DNA of 29,509 nt from Gaiellasilicea sp963745775 (GTDB lineage Bacteria; Actinomycetota; Thermoleophilia; Gaiellales; Gaiellaceae), in the NCBI GenBank assembly GCA_963745775.1, contig CAVUYY010000016.1:1-29509 (forward strand), given 5' to 3'. Position 1 is the stretch's first letter. The number at the start of each line of letters is the position of its first letter. Below are positions 9,086-19,129 of the stretch, in pieces. The notes under the pieces were generated by a model, which saw nothing but the letters and a program-made list of their open reading frames with translations, was not told the DNA's origin and made no database searches. A program made the translations under genes and the position numbers.

Positions 9086-9930
9086 TCGTCACCACCCGTC
9101 CCAGGCGCACGAAGACCGTCCAGTACGCGGTGCTCGCCGGCTATCTGCTCTTTCTCGGCTTCCCGCTGCTCTGGATGCTCTCGATGTCGTTCAAGGGGCC
9201 GCGCGAGCTCGTCGAGCTCTACCCCTCGTTCATCCCGGAGGACTTCACGTTCGAGAACTACCGGACGGCGCTGACCGAGGACGACCACCAGCTCATCCGA
9301 AACGGCATCAACAGCCTCAAGGTGGCGACCGTGACGGCGCTCCTGACGACGATGATCGGGCTGCCGGCGGCGTACGTGCTCGCCCGGCGGAGGGGCGTGA
9401 TCACGCGAGTCGGGCTCGGCTGGATCCTGATCAGCCAGATGTTCCCGCTGATCCTGATCATCATCCCGCTCTTCCTCCTCCTGCGCGACCTGAAGCTGAC
9501 GAACTCGCACATCGGGCTCGTGCTCGTCTACGTCGTCTGGGCGTTGCCGTTCATCCTCTTCATGCTCTACACGTACGTGCGCGCGATCCCTCCCGACCTC
9601 GAGGAGGCGGCGACGGTCGACGGTGCCTCGCGGTTCCAGATCCTGACCGGGATCATCGCGCCGCTTCTCTTGCCGGGGATCGTCGTCACGACCCTGTTCG
9701 CGTTCATCACCGCCTGGAACGAGTTCTTCTTCGCGCTCGTCATCATCGAGAACCCCGATCTGACGACGCTGCCGCTGCGGCTCGCGCAGTACGTCGGGAT
9801 CGAGGGAGTCGTCAGATTCGGCCCCCTGGCGGCGGCCGCCCTGCTCGCGACCCTCCCCAGTCTTCTCCTCTTCGTCGTCATCCAGCGCTGGCTCACCGGC
9901 GGCCTCCTCTCAGGGGCGGTCAAGGGTTAG
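9082..9930 (+). CDS. Sugar ABC transporter permease 2 (MalG/UgpE type)
   Basis: A 282-residue partner permease. The GTG start at 9082 overlaps the stop of permease 1 in GTGA. About six spans are seen; the first is YAVLAGYLLFLGFPLLWMLS at 15-34. The EAA loop is EEAATVDGASRFQILTGIIA at 174-193, continuing to PLLLPG. The MalG-like tail segment with FAFITAWNEFFFALVI is typical of CUT1 transporters. With permease 1, the binding protein at 10019 and the ATPase at 3589 it would form a complete importer of an oligosaccharide or glycoside (inference from family). Confidence 0.95.
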   Translation: MIVTTRPRRTKTVQYAVLAGYLLFLGFPLLWMLSMSFKGPRELVELYPSFIPEDFTFENYRTALTEDDHQLIRNGINSLKVATVTALLTTMIGLPAAYVLARRRGVITRVGLGWILISQMFPLILIIIPLFLLLRDLKLTNSHIGLVLVYVVWALPFILFMLYTYVRAIPPDLEEAATVDGASRFQILTGIIAPLLLPGIVVTTLFAFITAWNEFFFALVIIENPDLTTLPLRLAQYVGIEGVVRFGPLAAAALLATLPSLLLFVVIQRWLTGGLLSGAVKG

Positions 9931-10018
9931 TCATGTGGTTTCAAGCCAGGTCGTCTCAATCCAAGGAATCCCCGGCGTCGAATGTGACGGCGCCTCGTCC
10001 GCAGAAAGGCGGTCAGTA

Positions 10019-11287
10019 ATGAGGAAAGTCATCGTGCTTGGCGCTTTGGCTGTGCTGTGCACCGTGCTCGTAGCCGGGGCGCAGGCAAGCAAGGATGTCA
10101 CCGTCGTCAAGCTCAAGTTCGCGACGTACGTGTGGCAGCCGACAACGGTCGCGGCGAACAAGTCGATCGTCGAGTCCTGGAACAAGAGCCACCCCGGGAT
10201 CCAGGTCGAGATCGTCCCGGTCGACGTCAACTCGGTCCACGACAAGCTGCTCACGAGCTTCGTCGGCGGCACCGCTGCGGATGTGATCCACGACGAGGCC
10301 GCGGACATCGCCGGCTTCACGCAGCAGGGCTACCTCGCGAACCTCACTCCGCTGATTCCGAAGACGCTGAGGCGGGCGATCCCGAACTCGCTCTGGCAGA
10401 CGACCAACTTCGGCGGCAAGATCACCGGCGTCCCGGCGTTGCTCCAGACCTACAACGTCTTCGCGAACATGGACATCTTCAAGGCGGCGGGAATCAAGGC
10501 TCCGACGCTGGCCGATCCGTGGACCTGGGCCGAGTTCCGCTCGATCTCGAAGCGGCTGACCACCTCGAGCCGCTACGGCGTCTGCTGGGGCCTCCGCTCG
10601 CCGACGGCCGTCACCCAGACGATGTCGCTCAACTACGGCGGTCAGTACTTCTATCTCGAGAACGGCAAGTGGACGTTCAAGTTCGGCCCGAACGACCAGA
10701 ACGTCGTCAAGCAGATGCACGACATGATCCACGTCGACAAGTCGGTCGATCCCGCGGCGACGGGTCTCTCCGGCAGTGCCGTGCTGCCTGCCTTCTTCGG
10801 CGGGAAGTGCGCGATGACGGTGGCGGGGAACTTCACCGCGCAGGGCATGATCCTGCAGAGCCCGAGGGGGTTCAACTGGGCGATGTTCCCGCTCCTGAAG
10901 GGCCGCACGCAGGAGCAGGTGGCGAATCCGCAGACCTACTCGATCTCCGAGCAGAGCAAGAACAAGCAGTCGGCGATGTTCTTCATCTCCTACCTCGTGA
11001 ACAAGCAGAACCTCGCGAAGCTGGCGCTCGGCGACTGGCTGATCCCGGCGAATCCCGAGGCGGGCAAGCTGGCGCTCAAGTCGACCAAGCGCACCGGGAG
11101 CTGGAGGATCGCGACCGCGTCGGTCGTCCACTTCCGCAAGGGCAACTGGGTCTCGCTCGCGGCGTATCCCCGCTGGAAGGCGGAGGTCTCGCAGCCGGCC
11201 TTCGTCCAGTACCTGAGAGGCTCGATCTCGCTCGAGGAGCTCGGGAAGAACCTCGAGGACGGCTGGAAGCGGATCAACGGACGGTAA
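10019..11287 (+). CDS. Extracellular sugar-binding protein of the ABC importer
   Basis: A 422-residue family-1 solute-binding protein. The ATG at 10019 is chosen because it gives a compact signal peptide, MRKVIVLGALAVLCTVLVAG ending AQA-S near residue 23; the open frame extends upstream to 9935 but that extension looks non-coding. AAAGG lies about 10 bases before the ATG. There is no lipobox cysteine, so membrane attachment is not explained by a standard lipid anchor. Conserved parts include KSIVESWNKSHPGIQVEIVP, GTAADVIHDEAADIAGF, GVPALLQTYNVFANMDIFKA, WTWAEFRSISKRL and FFGGKCAMTVAGNF, all usual landmarks of COG1653 proteins. A strong hairpin follows the gene (11294-11334). Confidence 0.93.
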   Translation: MRKVIVLGALAVLCTVLVAGAQASKDVTVVKLKFATYVWQPTTVAANKSIVESWNKSHPGIQVEIVPVDVNSVHDKLLTSFVGGTAADVIHDEAADIAGFTQQGYLANLTPLIPKTLRRAIPNSLWQTTNFGGKITGVPALLQTYNVFANMDIFKAAGIKAPTLADPWTWAEFRSISKRLTTSSRYGVCWGLRSPTAVTQTMSLNYGGQYFYLENGKWTFKFGPNDQNVVKQMHDMIHVDKSVDPAATGLSGSAVLPAFFGGKCAMTVAGNFTAQGMILQSPRGFNWAMFPLLKGRTQEQVANPQTYSISEQSKNKQSAMFFISYLVNKQNLAKLALGDWLIPANPEAGKLALKSTKRTGSWRIATASVVHFRKGNWVSLAAYPRWKAEVSQPAFVQYLRGSISLEELGKNLEDGWKRINGR

Positions 11288-11293
11288 GGAACG

Positions 11294-11334
11294 GCTTGTC
11301 GGCCGGTCGGTACGACTCCGACCGGCCGACAAGC
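11294..11334 (+). promoter_or_regulatory. Perfect 17-bp RNA hairpin between binding-protein and downstream genes
   Basis: GCTTGTCGGCCGGTCGG (11294-11310) pairs perfectly with its reverse complement at 11318-11334 around a 7-base loop (TACGACT). It lies 6 bases after the binding-protein stop and 35 bases before the next start. No T-run follows. In ABC operons such structures often protect the 3' end of the binding-protein message or partly terminate transcription, making the binding protein more abundant than downstream products (known principle; role here inferred). Confidence 0.7.
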
Positions 11335-11369
11335 TCCAGAAGCCACGACTTGCGAAGCGAGGAGACGAT

Positions 11370-12536
11370 GTGAGCGAGCACGCGCTGGCAGACCGGGCTG
11401 TCGCCTGTCTGGCGGGGGCTGCCGTCGGCGACGCCCTCGGCGGAGCGACCGAGGGCTGGGAGGCCCACGAGATCCAGGATCACTTCGGCGGCTTCGTCGA
11501 GGGGATCGTCGAGTCGATCAGGCGGACGAAGAACGTCCAGAAGGCGTTCTCCCCCTTCCACAAGGGCGACGGTCACATCACCGACGACACGTTGATGACC
11601 CGCGTGCTCGTCCGCGCCTACGACGTCAAGCGCGACCATTTGGATGCCTACGACGTCGAGGAGCTGATGCTGCCCGAGATCGTCGACAGGGCGATGTGGA
11701 TTCCGGAGCTCCAACGGGAGGATCTGCTCTATCACCGACTCTTCCTGGCGGAGAAGTGGCTCGTGCTGAAGCTTCGCTATGGCCACGCCGATCCGCGCGA
11801 CGCGGGGATCGGGAACCTCGTCAACTGCGGCGCCGCGATGTACATCGCGCCGGTCGGGATCGCCAACTCCGGCGATGCAAGAGGCGCTCAGTGCGAGGCG
11901 CTCGACCTCACCGGCGCGCACCAGTCGAGCTATGGCCGCGACGCGGCGGTCGTGCTCGCCGCGGCCGTGGCGGAGGCCATGCGCCCGGATGCGGTGGTCG
12001 CGGACGTCGTCGACATCGCCCTGCGACTGGCGAAGGACGCCACGCGCTCGGCGATCGAGGCAGTCGTCGAGACCGCAGCCGACCTGGACGGGTGGCGGTC
12101 GGGCGGGCTCGCTGAGCTCAGGCGGGCATTCGCGCCGTTCGACTCGGTGGGCGAGGCCTATGCAACTCCAGCGCAGAATGCGCGCACGCCGAGCCGGCTG
12201 CACTCGATCGAGGAGCTCCCGATCGCGCTCGGGTTGCTCGTCGCGACCGGCGGCGACTACGCCGAGACGGTGCTCGGAGGCGTCAACTACGGGCGCGACT
12301 CGGACTCGATCGCCTCGATGGGCGGGGCGCTCGCCGGAGCACTCGGCGGGACGTCCGTGCTCCGGCGGGACTGGGTCGACGAGGTGTCGAGCGCGAGCCG
12401 GATCGACGTCGAGGAAGCGGGCAGGACGATGGCCTCTGTCGCGGTCGAGATCTTCGAGCGAGACGTCCTCCGGCACGAGGAACGTGCACGAGTAGTGCGC
12501 GAGCTGACGGCGACGGCCGACGAGGTGCCCGCTTGA
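11370..12536 (+). CDS. ADP-ribosylglycohydrolase-family protein 1
   Basis: A 388-residue cytoplasmic protein of the DraG/ARH all-helical family (PF03747). The GTG at 11370 has AGGAG five bases upstream. Family landmarks are GAAVGDALGGATEGWE at 16-31, the metal-binding HITDDTLMT at 69-77, and the C-terminal metal site GRDSDSIASMGGALAGAL from residue 308. These enzymes bind two divalent metals and hydrolyse N- or O-glycosidic bonds to ADP-ribose or related ribosyl groups. Its place in a sugar-uptake operon beside a PfkB kinase suggests a small-molecule ribosyl or glycosyl substrate rather than protein de-ADP-ribosylation (inference). It overlaps the next gene by 4 bases (TTGA). Confidence 0.9.
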   Translation: MSEHALADRAVACLAGAAVGDALGGATEGWEAHEIQDHFGGFVEGIVESIRRTKNVQKAFSPFHKGDGHITDDTLMTRVLVRAYDVKRDHLDAYDVEELMLPEIVDRAMWIPELQREDLLYHRLFLAEKWLVLKLRYGHADPRDAGIGNLVNCGAAMYIAPVGIANSGDARGAQCEALDLTGAHQSSYGRDAAVVLAAAVAEAMRPDAVVADVVDIALRLAKDATRSAIEAVVETAADLDGWRSGGLAELRRAFAPFDSVGEAYATPAQNARTPSRLHSIEELPIALGLLVATGGDYAETVLGGVNYGRDSDSIASMGGALAGALGGTSVLRRDWVDEVSSASRIDVEEAGRTMASVAVEIFERDVLRHEERARVVRELTATADEVPA

Positions 12537-13867
12537 GAGTGACGTGGAGCCAGCCTGAGGATCTGATCGGCCACGAGCTCAGGCAGGCTCGCGAGGAGGG
12601 ACAGGATGTCGACGCCGTCGAGCAACGCTGGTTTGCCGCCGGCGGAGCGCCCGCACCGGGACGCGGCGCCTCTCAGGAGCCGGTACCCGACGAGCTGCGG
12701 GCGCTCGCGCTCGTCCTGCTCGACGAGCTCGATGCTCGGCCGCGGCCTCTGAGCGAGGAGGAACCCGGCGGCCTGGACGAGATCCTCGCGGCCGCTGCTC
12801 CGGCGGCGGCGCGTCGGGCCGGCGACCTGGAGGACCGGATCGCCGGAGCGTGGCTCGGGCGCGCGGCGGGGTGCGTGCTCGGCAAGCCGGTCGAGAACAT
12901 CCCGCGCGAGGGGATCCGGGCGATTGCGCAGGCGACCGGGAACTGGCCGGTCGCGGGCTGGTTCACCGCAGAGGGGCTCGCGGAGGAGGTCTCGGAGCGA
13001 TGGCCGTGGAACCGCGCAAGCCGTCCCACCAGCCTGGCGGAGAACATCGCTGGAATCCCCGAGGACGACGATCTCAACTTCACCATGCTCGGCGTCGTGC
13101 TCCTCGAGCGGTGCGGGACGGGCTTCGATGCGCTGGACGTCGCCAAGGTCTGGCTCGACTACATGCCGCCCGGTCGGATCTTCACGGCCGAGCGCGTCGC
13201 GATGCGCAACCTGCTCGAGGCCTACCTTCCGCCGGAGACGGCCACACGGCGCAACCCGTTCCGCGAGTGGATCGGGGCGCGACTTCGGGTCGATGCCTAC
13301 GGCTGGGCGGCGCCGGGCGATCCGGTCGACGCCGCTCGGATGGCGTGGGAGGACGCCCGCCTCAGCCACACCGCGAACGGCGTCTACGCGGCGATGTTCA
13401 TGGCGGCTGCGCACGCCGCGTCGCTCTCCGAGTCCTCGTCCGCCGCCTGCGCCGACATCGGCCTCTCGGTCGTGCCGGCCGGTAGCCGGCTCGCCGAAGC
13501 ACTGCGCGCGGCACGCGATCTCGAGGGCGAATGGGAGACGGTGCTCGACGAGCTCTACGAGCGGTACGGCTCATATCACTGGGTGCACGCGATCAACAAC
13601 ACGGCGCTCGTCGCGGCTGCCCTCTACCGGTTCGACGGCGATTTCTCCGGCGCGATCTCGGCCGTCGTCCAGGGCGGGTGGGACACGGACACGAACGGCG
13701 CGGCCGTCGGCTCCATCGTCGGCGCGATCGTCGGCGCGTCGGGAATCGACGCTCGCTGGGCGGCGCCGCTGCAGGGCCGCTTCGCGAGCTCACTGCCCGG
13801 CTTCGACGGGATCACGCTCGACGAGCTCGTGCAGCGGACGCTCGCCGTCGTGCCGGCTGCTGTGTGA
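12533..13867 (+). CDS. ADP-ribosylglycohydrolase-family protein 2
   Basis: A 444-residue protein of the same family but only distantly similar to its neighbour. The TTG start at 12533 overlaps the preceding stop (TTGA); a GTG two codons later is an alternative. An extra N-terminal segment of about 95 residues (RVTWSQPEDLIGHELRQAR onward) precedes the family core: GAWLGRAAGCVLGKPVE at 105-121, metal motif PEDDDLNFTML at 176-186 and C-terminal metal motif GGWDTDTNGAAVGSIVGAI at 381-399. ADPRH-family acidic pairs are therefore intact. Two divergent paralogues side by side suggest a hetero-oligomer or sequential action on two bonds of one substrate (inference). It ends in GTGA overlapping the next gene. 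Confidence 0.88.
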   Translation: MRVTWSQPEDLIGHELRQAREEGQDVDAVEQRWFAAGGAPAPGRGASQEPVPDELRALALVLLDELDARPRPLSEEEPGGLDEILAAAAPAAARRAGDLEDRIAGAWLGRAAGCVLGKPVENIPREGIRAIAQATGNWPVAGWFTAEGLAEEVSERWPWNRASRPTSLAENIAGIPEDDDLNFTMLGVVLLERCGTGFDALDVAKVWLDYMPPGRIFTAERVAMRNLLEAYLPPETATRRNPFREWIGARLRVDAYGWAAPGDPVDAARMAWEDARLSHTANGVYAAMFMAAAHAASLSESSSAACADIGLSVVPAGSRLAEALRAARDLEGEWETVLDELYERYGSYHWVHAINNTALVAAALYRFDGDFSGAISAVVQGGWDTDTNGAAVGSIVGAIVGASGIDARWAAPLQGRFASSLPGFDGITLDELVQRTLAVVPAAV

Positions 13868-15629
13868 GCATCCCGCTCGAGGAGCCGCGCGACCCGTGGT
13901 CGCCACGTCCGATCGATCGGCCCTCGCCGGTCTCGCTCGATTCGGAGGCGCCGCTCGACGCGCTCGACGGCGCCAAAGTGTTCGCCGCCCCCGACGACCC
14001 CGGCGAATGGGCAGCCTGGCGGGATGTCCTGAATCGCTGGCGTGCCGACGCGCGGACGCGGATCGCCTACGACGACGGCGCCTACCGGCAGCCCGAGTTC
14101 GCGTGGACGCAGTCGTGCTTCTCGGTCGCGCTCGTCTGGCTCTGGGACGAGCTGCTCTACGACCACGCAGCCGGACGGTTCACCCCGGATCGGTTCTGCG
14201 AGGAGTCGGAGCGCGAGTTCGGCGGCTTCGACGGGGTCGTGCTCTGGCATGCCTATCCGGTGATCGGGATCGACGAGCGGAACCAGTTCGACTACTACCG
14301 CGACGTGCCGGGGATCCGCGAGCTCGTGGACGCCTTTCACGCGCGCGGCGTTCGCGTCTTCGTGAACTACAACCCCTGGGACATCGGGACGCGGCGGGAG
14401 CCCGTCGACGACGATGCGGCGCTCGGTGAGCTCGTGCGGGAGCTCGGCGTCGACGGCGTCTTTCTCGACACGATGAAGGAGGCGCGACCGGCGCTGCGCG
14501 CTGCGGTCGACGCGGTCCGGCCCGGGATCGCCTTCGAAGGCGAGTCGACGCTGCCGCTCGCGCGCGTCTGCGACCACCACCTCTCGTGGGCGCAATGGTT
14601 CAGCGACAGCCCGGTGCCCGGCGTTCTGCGCGCGCGCTGGTTCGAGCAGAGGCACATGCTCCACCACACCCGCCGCTGGAACCGGGATCACCTCGAGGAG
14701 CTGCACAGCGCGTGGTTGAACGGCGTCGGCATGCTCGTCTGGGAGAACGTCTTCGGCGCCTGGGTCGGCTGGAGCGAGCGCGACAAGGGACTGCTGCGGG
14801 CGATGCTTCCGATCCAGAGACGCCACGCCGAGCTGCTCGCGACCGGAGAGTGGACGCCGCTCGCTGCAGCGAGCCCCGATACGCGCGTCGTCGCCTCGCG
14901 CTGGGACCATGGCGAGACGACGCTCTGGGCTCTCGCGAATCGCGGTGACGCGTACGCCGGTCCTGTCGGCGAGCTCGAGGTGGAGATCCCGGCCGGCGGG
15001 ATCGCCGCGTTCCTCGGCTCGGAGCAGATCATGGTCGCCGGCGGCGGCAACGCGAGCTTCCCGGCGCGCAAGGCCGCTCGCGTGCCGGCGCCTGTCGTTC
15101 GCGTCGACGCGATTCCGGACGGATTCGCCGCTGTCGAGCCGCGGCCGTCGACCGCGGTCTTCCGCCGGCGCGAGACGGGCACCTACGGCGAAGCACCGTA
15201 CGTCGAGGAGTGGAAGCCGCTGCCCCCGCGCCTGCATGACTTCGTCGAGGTCGAGCGGCCGGCGCCACGCGGGCGGTTCGCGATCTCTGTTCGCGACGTC
15301 AAGCTCGGGCTCGACCTCGCCGAGGCACGAGCGCATGCGGTTTCGGTCGGCGCGCGGCTGCCGACGGAGGACGAGTGGCAGCTCGCCGCCGAGGCGGGCG
15401 TGCTCGACTTCTCCGGCCCGCGCGTCTGGAACTGGACCGAGAGCGAGCACTCCGACGGCCGCACGCGCTTCGCGATCCTGAAGGGTGGCTCCGACTGGAA
15501 GGCGGAAGGCTCGGACTGGTACGTCGACGGCGGGCCGCAGGAGCCCGCGTATTCGCTCAAGTTGCTCCTGGTCGGCGGCGGCCTCGCGCGTTCCCAGCGG
15601 ATCGGCTTCAGGCTGGCGGTCGACCTGGC

Positions 15630-15633
<4 letters not shown>
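13864..15633 (+). CDS. TIM-barrel glycosidase-like protein fused to a sulfatase-modifying-factor-like domain
   Basis: 589 residues from a GTG at 13864 that overlaps the upstream stop (GTGA); the open frame extends to 13531 but that part is a shadow of the previous gene. No signal peptide, so cytoplasmic. Residues about 60-345 read as a TIM-barrel glycosidase-like domain: FDGVVLWHAYPVIG, GVRVFVNYNPWD (162-173), GVDGVFLDTMKEA with Asp202 and IAFEGES with Glu225 at strand ends, WFEQRHMLHH, and GMLVWENVFGAW. A beta-rich part follows (345-390). The end resembles the FGE-sulfatase fold (PF03781): ARLPTEDEWQLAAEAG at 497-512, VWNWTES, ILKGGSDW and RIGFRLAVDL. That region contains no Cys (only C85, C112 and C236 in the whole protein), so formylglycine-generating chemistry is unlikely. 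Exact family not recognised. Confidence 0.72.
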
Positions 15634-16813
<1,180 letters not shown>

Positions 16814-16817
<4 letters not shown>

Positions 16818-17602
16818 ACCTGCCGCCGCTGACGCTCCTCTACGTTCCCGGAGACCGGCCGGACCGCGTCGAGAAGGCGTTCGCGTCGGCGGCGCATGCC
16901 GTGATCGTCGACCTCGAGGATGCGGTTGCGCCGGCGCGTAAGGCGGTCGCGCGAGCCAACCTCGCGGCGTTGTTCGAGCGCGGGCGGGAGAAGCCGGCAT
17001 TCGTTCGGGTCAACGCCGGCGACGAGGCGGACCTCGAGGCGGTGGCCGGGCTCGCGCTCGCCGGCGTGTATGTCCCGAAGGTCGCCGGTCCGGGCGCCGT
17101 TCCCGAACTCCCGCTTCCGATTCACTGCCTGATCGAGTCCGCGGCCGGGGTCGAGGCCGCCTACGAGATCGCTCGAGCACCGGGGGTGGCGGGCATCTCG
17201 CTGGGCGAGTCCGATCTCCGAGCCGAGACCGGCGCCGGCGAGGCGGGGCTCGATTGGGCCCGAGCCAGGATCGTCAACGCGGCCGTCGCCGCCGGGCTCT
17301 CACGCCCGCCGCAGTCGGTCTACCCACACATCCGCGACCGCGAAGGGCTCACCGCCTCGTGCGTCCGCGGCCGTGAGCTCGGCCACCTCGGGCGAGCCGC
17401 GATCCATCCGGATCAGCTGCCCGCGATCGAGCAGGCGTATCTCCCGACCGAGGAAGCGGCCGCGCGAGCCCGCGAGCTGCTCGCCCTGGGTGAGGGAGCC
17501 GGCGCACTTGCGGATGGATCATTCGTCGACGCCGCGATTCTCCGTCAGGCGCGTCAGCTTGTCGGGCTCGCAGAGCGCTACGGCACGAGGACGGACGCCT
17601 GA
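16814..17602 (+). CDS. CitE-like (malyl/citramalyl-CoA lyase type) protein
   Basis: 262 residues from a GTG at 16814 overlapping the CoA-transferase stop (GTGA). HpcH/HpaI aldolase/CitE family (PF03328): LLYVPGDRPDRVEKAF at the N-terminus, IVDLEDAVAPARK at 31-43, FVRVN at 63-67, YVPKV, the metal ligands Glu108 in LIESAAGVEAAYEIA and Asp134 in GISLGESDLRAE, and AIHPDQLPAIEQAY near the end. It is short, close to stand-alone CitE-like lyases rather than full malyl-CoA lyases. Likely Mg-dependent retro-Claisen cleavage of a hydroxyacyl-CoA to an acyl-CoA plus a 2-oxoacid. Coupled translation with the CoA-transferase supports a joint step. Confidence 0.9.
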
Positions 17603-18420
17603 GCGCGCCGCGGATCACCGTCGTCGGCTCGGCGAACGTCGATCTCGTTGCCCGCTGCTCGCGCCTGCCGTTGCCCGGCGAGACGATCGGTGAGGCCGCG
17701 TTCTCGCGGATTCCCGGCGGGAAGGGCGCGAATCAGGCTGTCGCCGCCGCTCGGCTGGGCGCCTCTGTGAGCTTCGTCGGCCGGATCGGCACGGACGACC
17801 TCGTGCTGCGCTCGCTCGAAGCCGACGGCGTCGACGTCTCGGGCGTGCGGCGCGACGAGGGTGAGAGCGGTGTCGCCTTGATCCTCGTCGACGAGGAGGG
17901 CGAGACCGTGATCGTCGTCGCGCCCGGCGCAAACGGGCGGCTCGCACCGGCGGACGTCTCGATCGACCGCGCGGATGCGGTTCTCTGCCAGCTCGAGATC
18001 CCGCTCGAGGCCGTCGTCGCGGCCGCTGAGCAGGCCTCGTTCTTCTGCCTCAACGCTGCGCCGGCGCTGCCCGTCCCCGCGGAGCTGATCCGGCGAGCCG
18101 ATCTCGTCGTCGTCAACCGCCACGAGCTCGACGCGCTGACGGAGGAGCCGACGCTCACGGCGCTCACGCTGGGCGCAGAGGGAGCCGTGCTCCTGGAACG
18201 CGGCCGCGAGATCGCCCGCGCCACTCCGCCGGAGGTCAACGCGGTCGACGGAACCGGCGCCGGAGACGCCTTCTGCGCGGCTCTGCTCGTTTCCCTCCTC
18301 GAGGGGCGAAACCACGAGGAAGCGCTGCGCTATGCCTGCGCCGCCGGCGCGCTGGCCGCGTCGCGGCACGGCGCCCAGCCGTCGCTCCCGACCACAGCCG
18401 AGCTCGCCGAGCTCGAGTGA
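17599..18420 (+). CDS. PfkB-family (ribokinase-like) sugar kinase, probable CTG start
   Basis: 273 residues if initiated at CTG 17599, which overlaps the CitE stop as CTGA. This start is chosen because the in-frame sequence SAPRITVVGSANVDLVARCS is the conserved first strand of PfkB kinases (PF00294), and no ATG, GTG or TTG precedes it in frame; starting at the next TTG (17671) would remove it. GAGG lies 8 bases before the CTG. Other motifs are RIPGGKGANQAVAAARLGA (38-56), FVGRIGTDD, VVVNRHELDAL and the catalytic-site VDGTGAGDAFCAALL (216-230) with base Asp223. The PGGKGANQA form is most like ribokinase. It would phosphorylate the sugar released upstream in the pathway (inference). Confidence 0.9.
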   Translation: MSAPRITVVGSANVDLVARCSRLPLPGETIGEAAFSRIPGGKGANQAVAAARLGASVSFVGRIGTDDLVLRSLEADGVDVSGVRRDEGESGVALILVDEEGETVIVVAPGANGRLAPADVSIDRADAVLCQLEIPLEAVVAAAEQASFFCLNAAPALPVPAELIRRADLVVVNRHELDALTEEPTLTALTLGAEGAVLLERGREIARATPPEVNAVDGTGAGDAFCAALLVSLLEGRNHEEALRYACAAGALAASRHGAQPSLPTTAELAELE

Positions 18421-19100
18421 CGATCCGCCGTAGCCTCGTCACCTCGCTCCTCGCCCTCTCGCTGAGCGCCTGCGGCGGCGACTCCGAGCCGGACGCGAGT
18501 CTCGGCCCGCAGTTGCTCGAAGCGGCACGTGTGGGCGACGCCGACGAGGTGCGCGACCTGCTGGAGCGCGGGGCTCCCGTCGAGTCGCGCAATCCGGCGG
18601 GCGCAACGCCGCTCGTGGCCGCTGCCTACGGCAACCACCTCGAGACGGCTCGCCTGCTGGTCGACGCCGGCGCCGACGTCAACGTCCAAGACGAGACGCA
18701 GCAGAGCGCCTACCTGATCGCGACGAGCGAGGTCGGAGACGATCCTCGTCTGCTCGAGCTGACCCTCGAGCACGGCGCCCAGGTCAATGCGAAGGACAGC
18801 TACAACGGCACCGGCCTGATCCGCGCCGCGGAGCGGGGGTACGCCACGATCGTCGGCCGCCTGCTCGAGACCCCGATCGAGGTCGACCACGTCAACCGGC
18901 TCGGCTGGACGGCGCTCCTCGAGGCGATCATCCTCGGCGAGGGCGGCGCCGAGCACACCGAGGTCGTGCGGAAGCTCGTCGCCGCAGGCGCCGACGTCGC
19001 GCTTGCGGACGGCGGCGGGATCACCCCGCTCGCCCATGCTCGCCGCCAGGGCTTCGCCCAGATCGTGGAAATCCTCGAGCGAGCTGGAGCGCGCGGCTGA
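18417..19100 (+). CDS. Ankyrin-repeat lipoprotein
   Basis: 227 residues from a GTG at 18417 overlapping the kinase stop (GTGA). The N-terminus MTIRRSLVTSLLALSLSACG is a lipoprotein signal peptide with lipobox LSAC and lipidated Cys19, so the mature protein should sit on the outer face of the cytoplasmic membrane. From about residue 30 onward there are six ankyrin repeats (for example LLEAARVGDADEVRDLLERG, ATPLVAAAYGNHLETARLLV, LVAAGADVALAD, ITPLAHARRQGFAQIVEILE). Ankyrin repeats bind other proteins; no enzymatic domain is visible. Its tight coupling to a metabolic operon is unusual, and a role in holding the binding protein or transporter is only a guess. It is the last gene of the plus-strand run. 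Confidence 0.88.
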   Translation: MTIRRSLVTSLLALSLSACGGDSEPDASLGPQLLEAARVGDADEVRDLLERGAPVESRNPAGATPLVAAAYGNHLETARLLVDAGADVNVQDETQQSAYLIATSEVGDDPRLLELTLEHGAQVNAKDSYNGTGLIRAAERGYATIVGRLLETPIEVDHVNRLGWTALLEAIILGEGGAEHTEVVRKLVAAGADVALADGGGITPLAHARRQGFAQIVEILERAGARG

Positions 19101-19109
19101 GCCTGGCGC

Positions 19110-19129
19110 CTCGGGCGCTGCTACCCGAG
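19110..19129. terminator. Candidate bidirectional hairpin between convergent genes
   Basis: CTCGGG (19110-19115) and CCCGAG (19124-19129) form a 6-bp stem with an 8-base loop, in the 20-bp space between the ankyrin gene end (19100) and the ANTAR gene end (19121) and reaching into the latter. An alternative GCGCC/GGCGC stem at 19106-19118 competes. No T-run is present, so confidence is low. Confidence 0.3.

Noticed and set aside
9935..10018. N-terminal extension of the binding protein to a GTG at 9935
   Set aside because: It would bury the signal peptide; the ATG at 10019 gives a normal one.
17671..18420. TTG start for the PfkB kinase
   Set aside because: It removes the conserved first beta strand and breaks the 4-nt overlap pattern of the operon.
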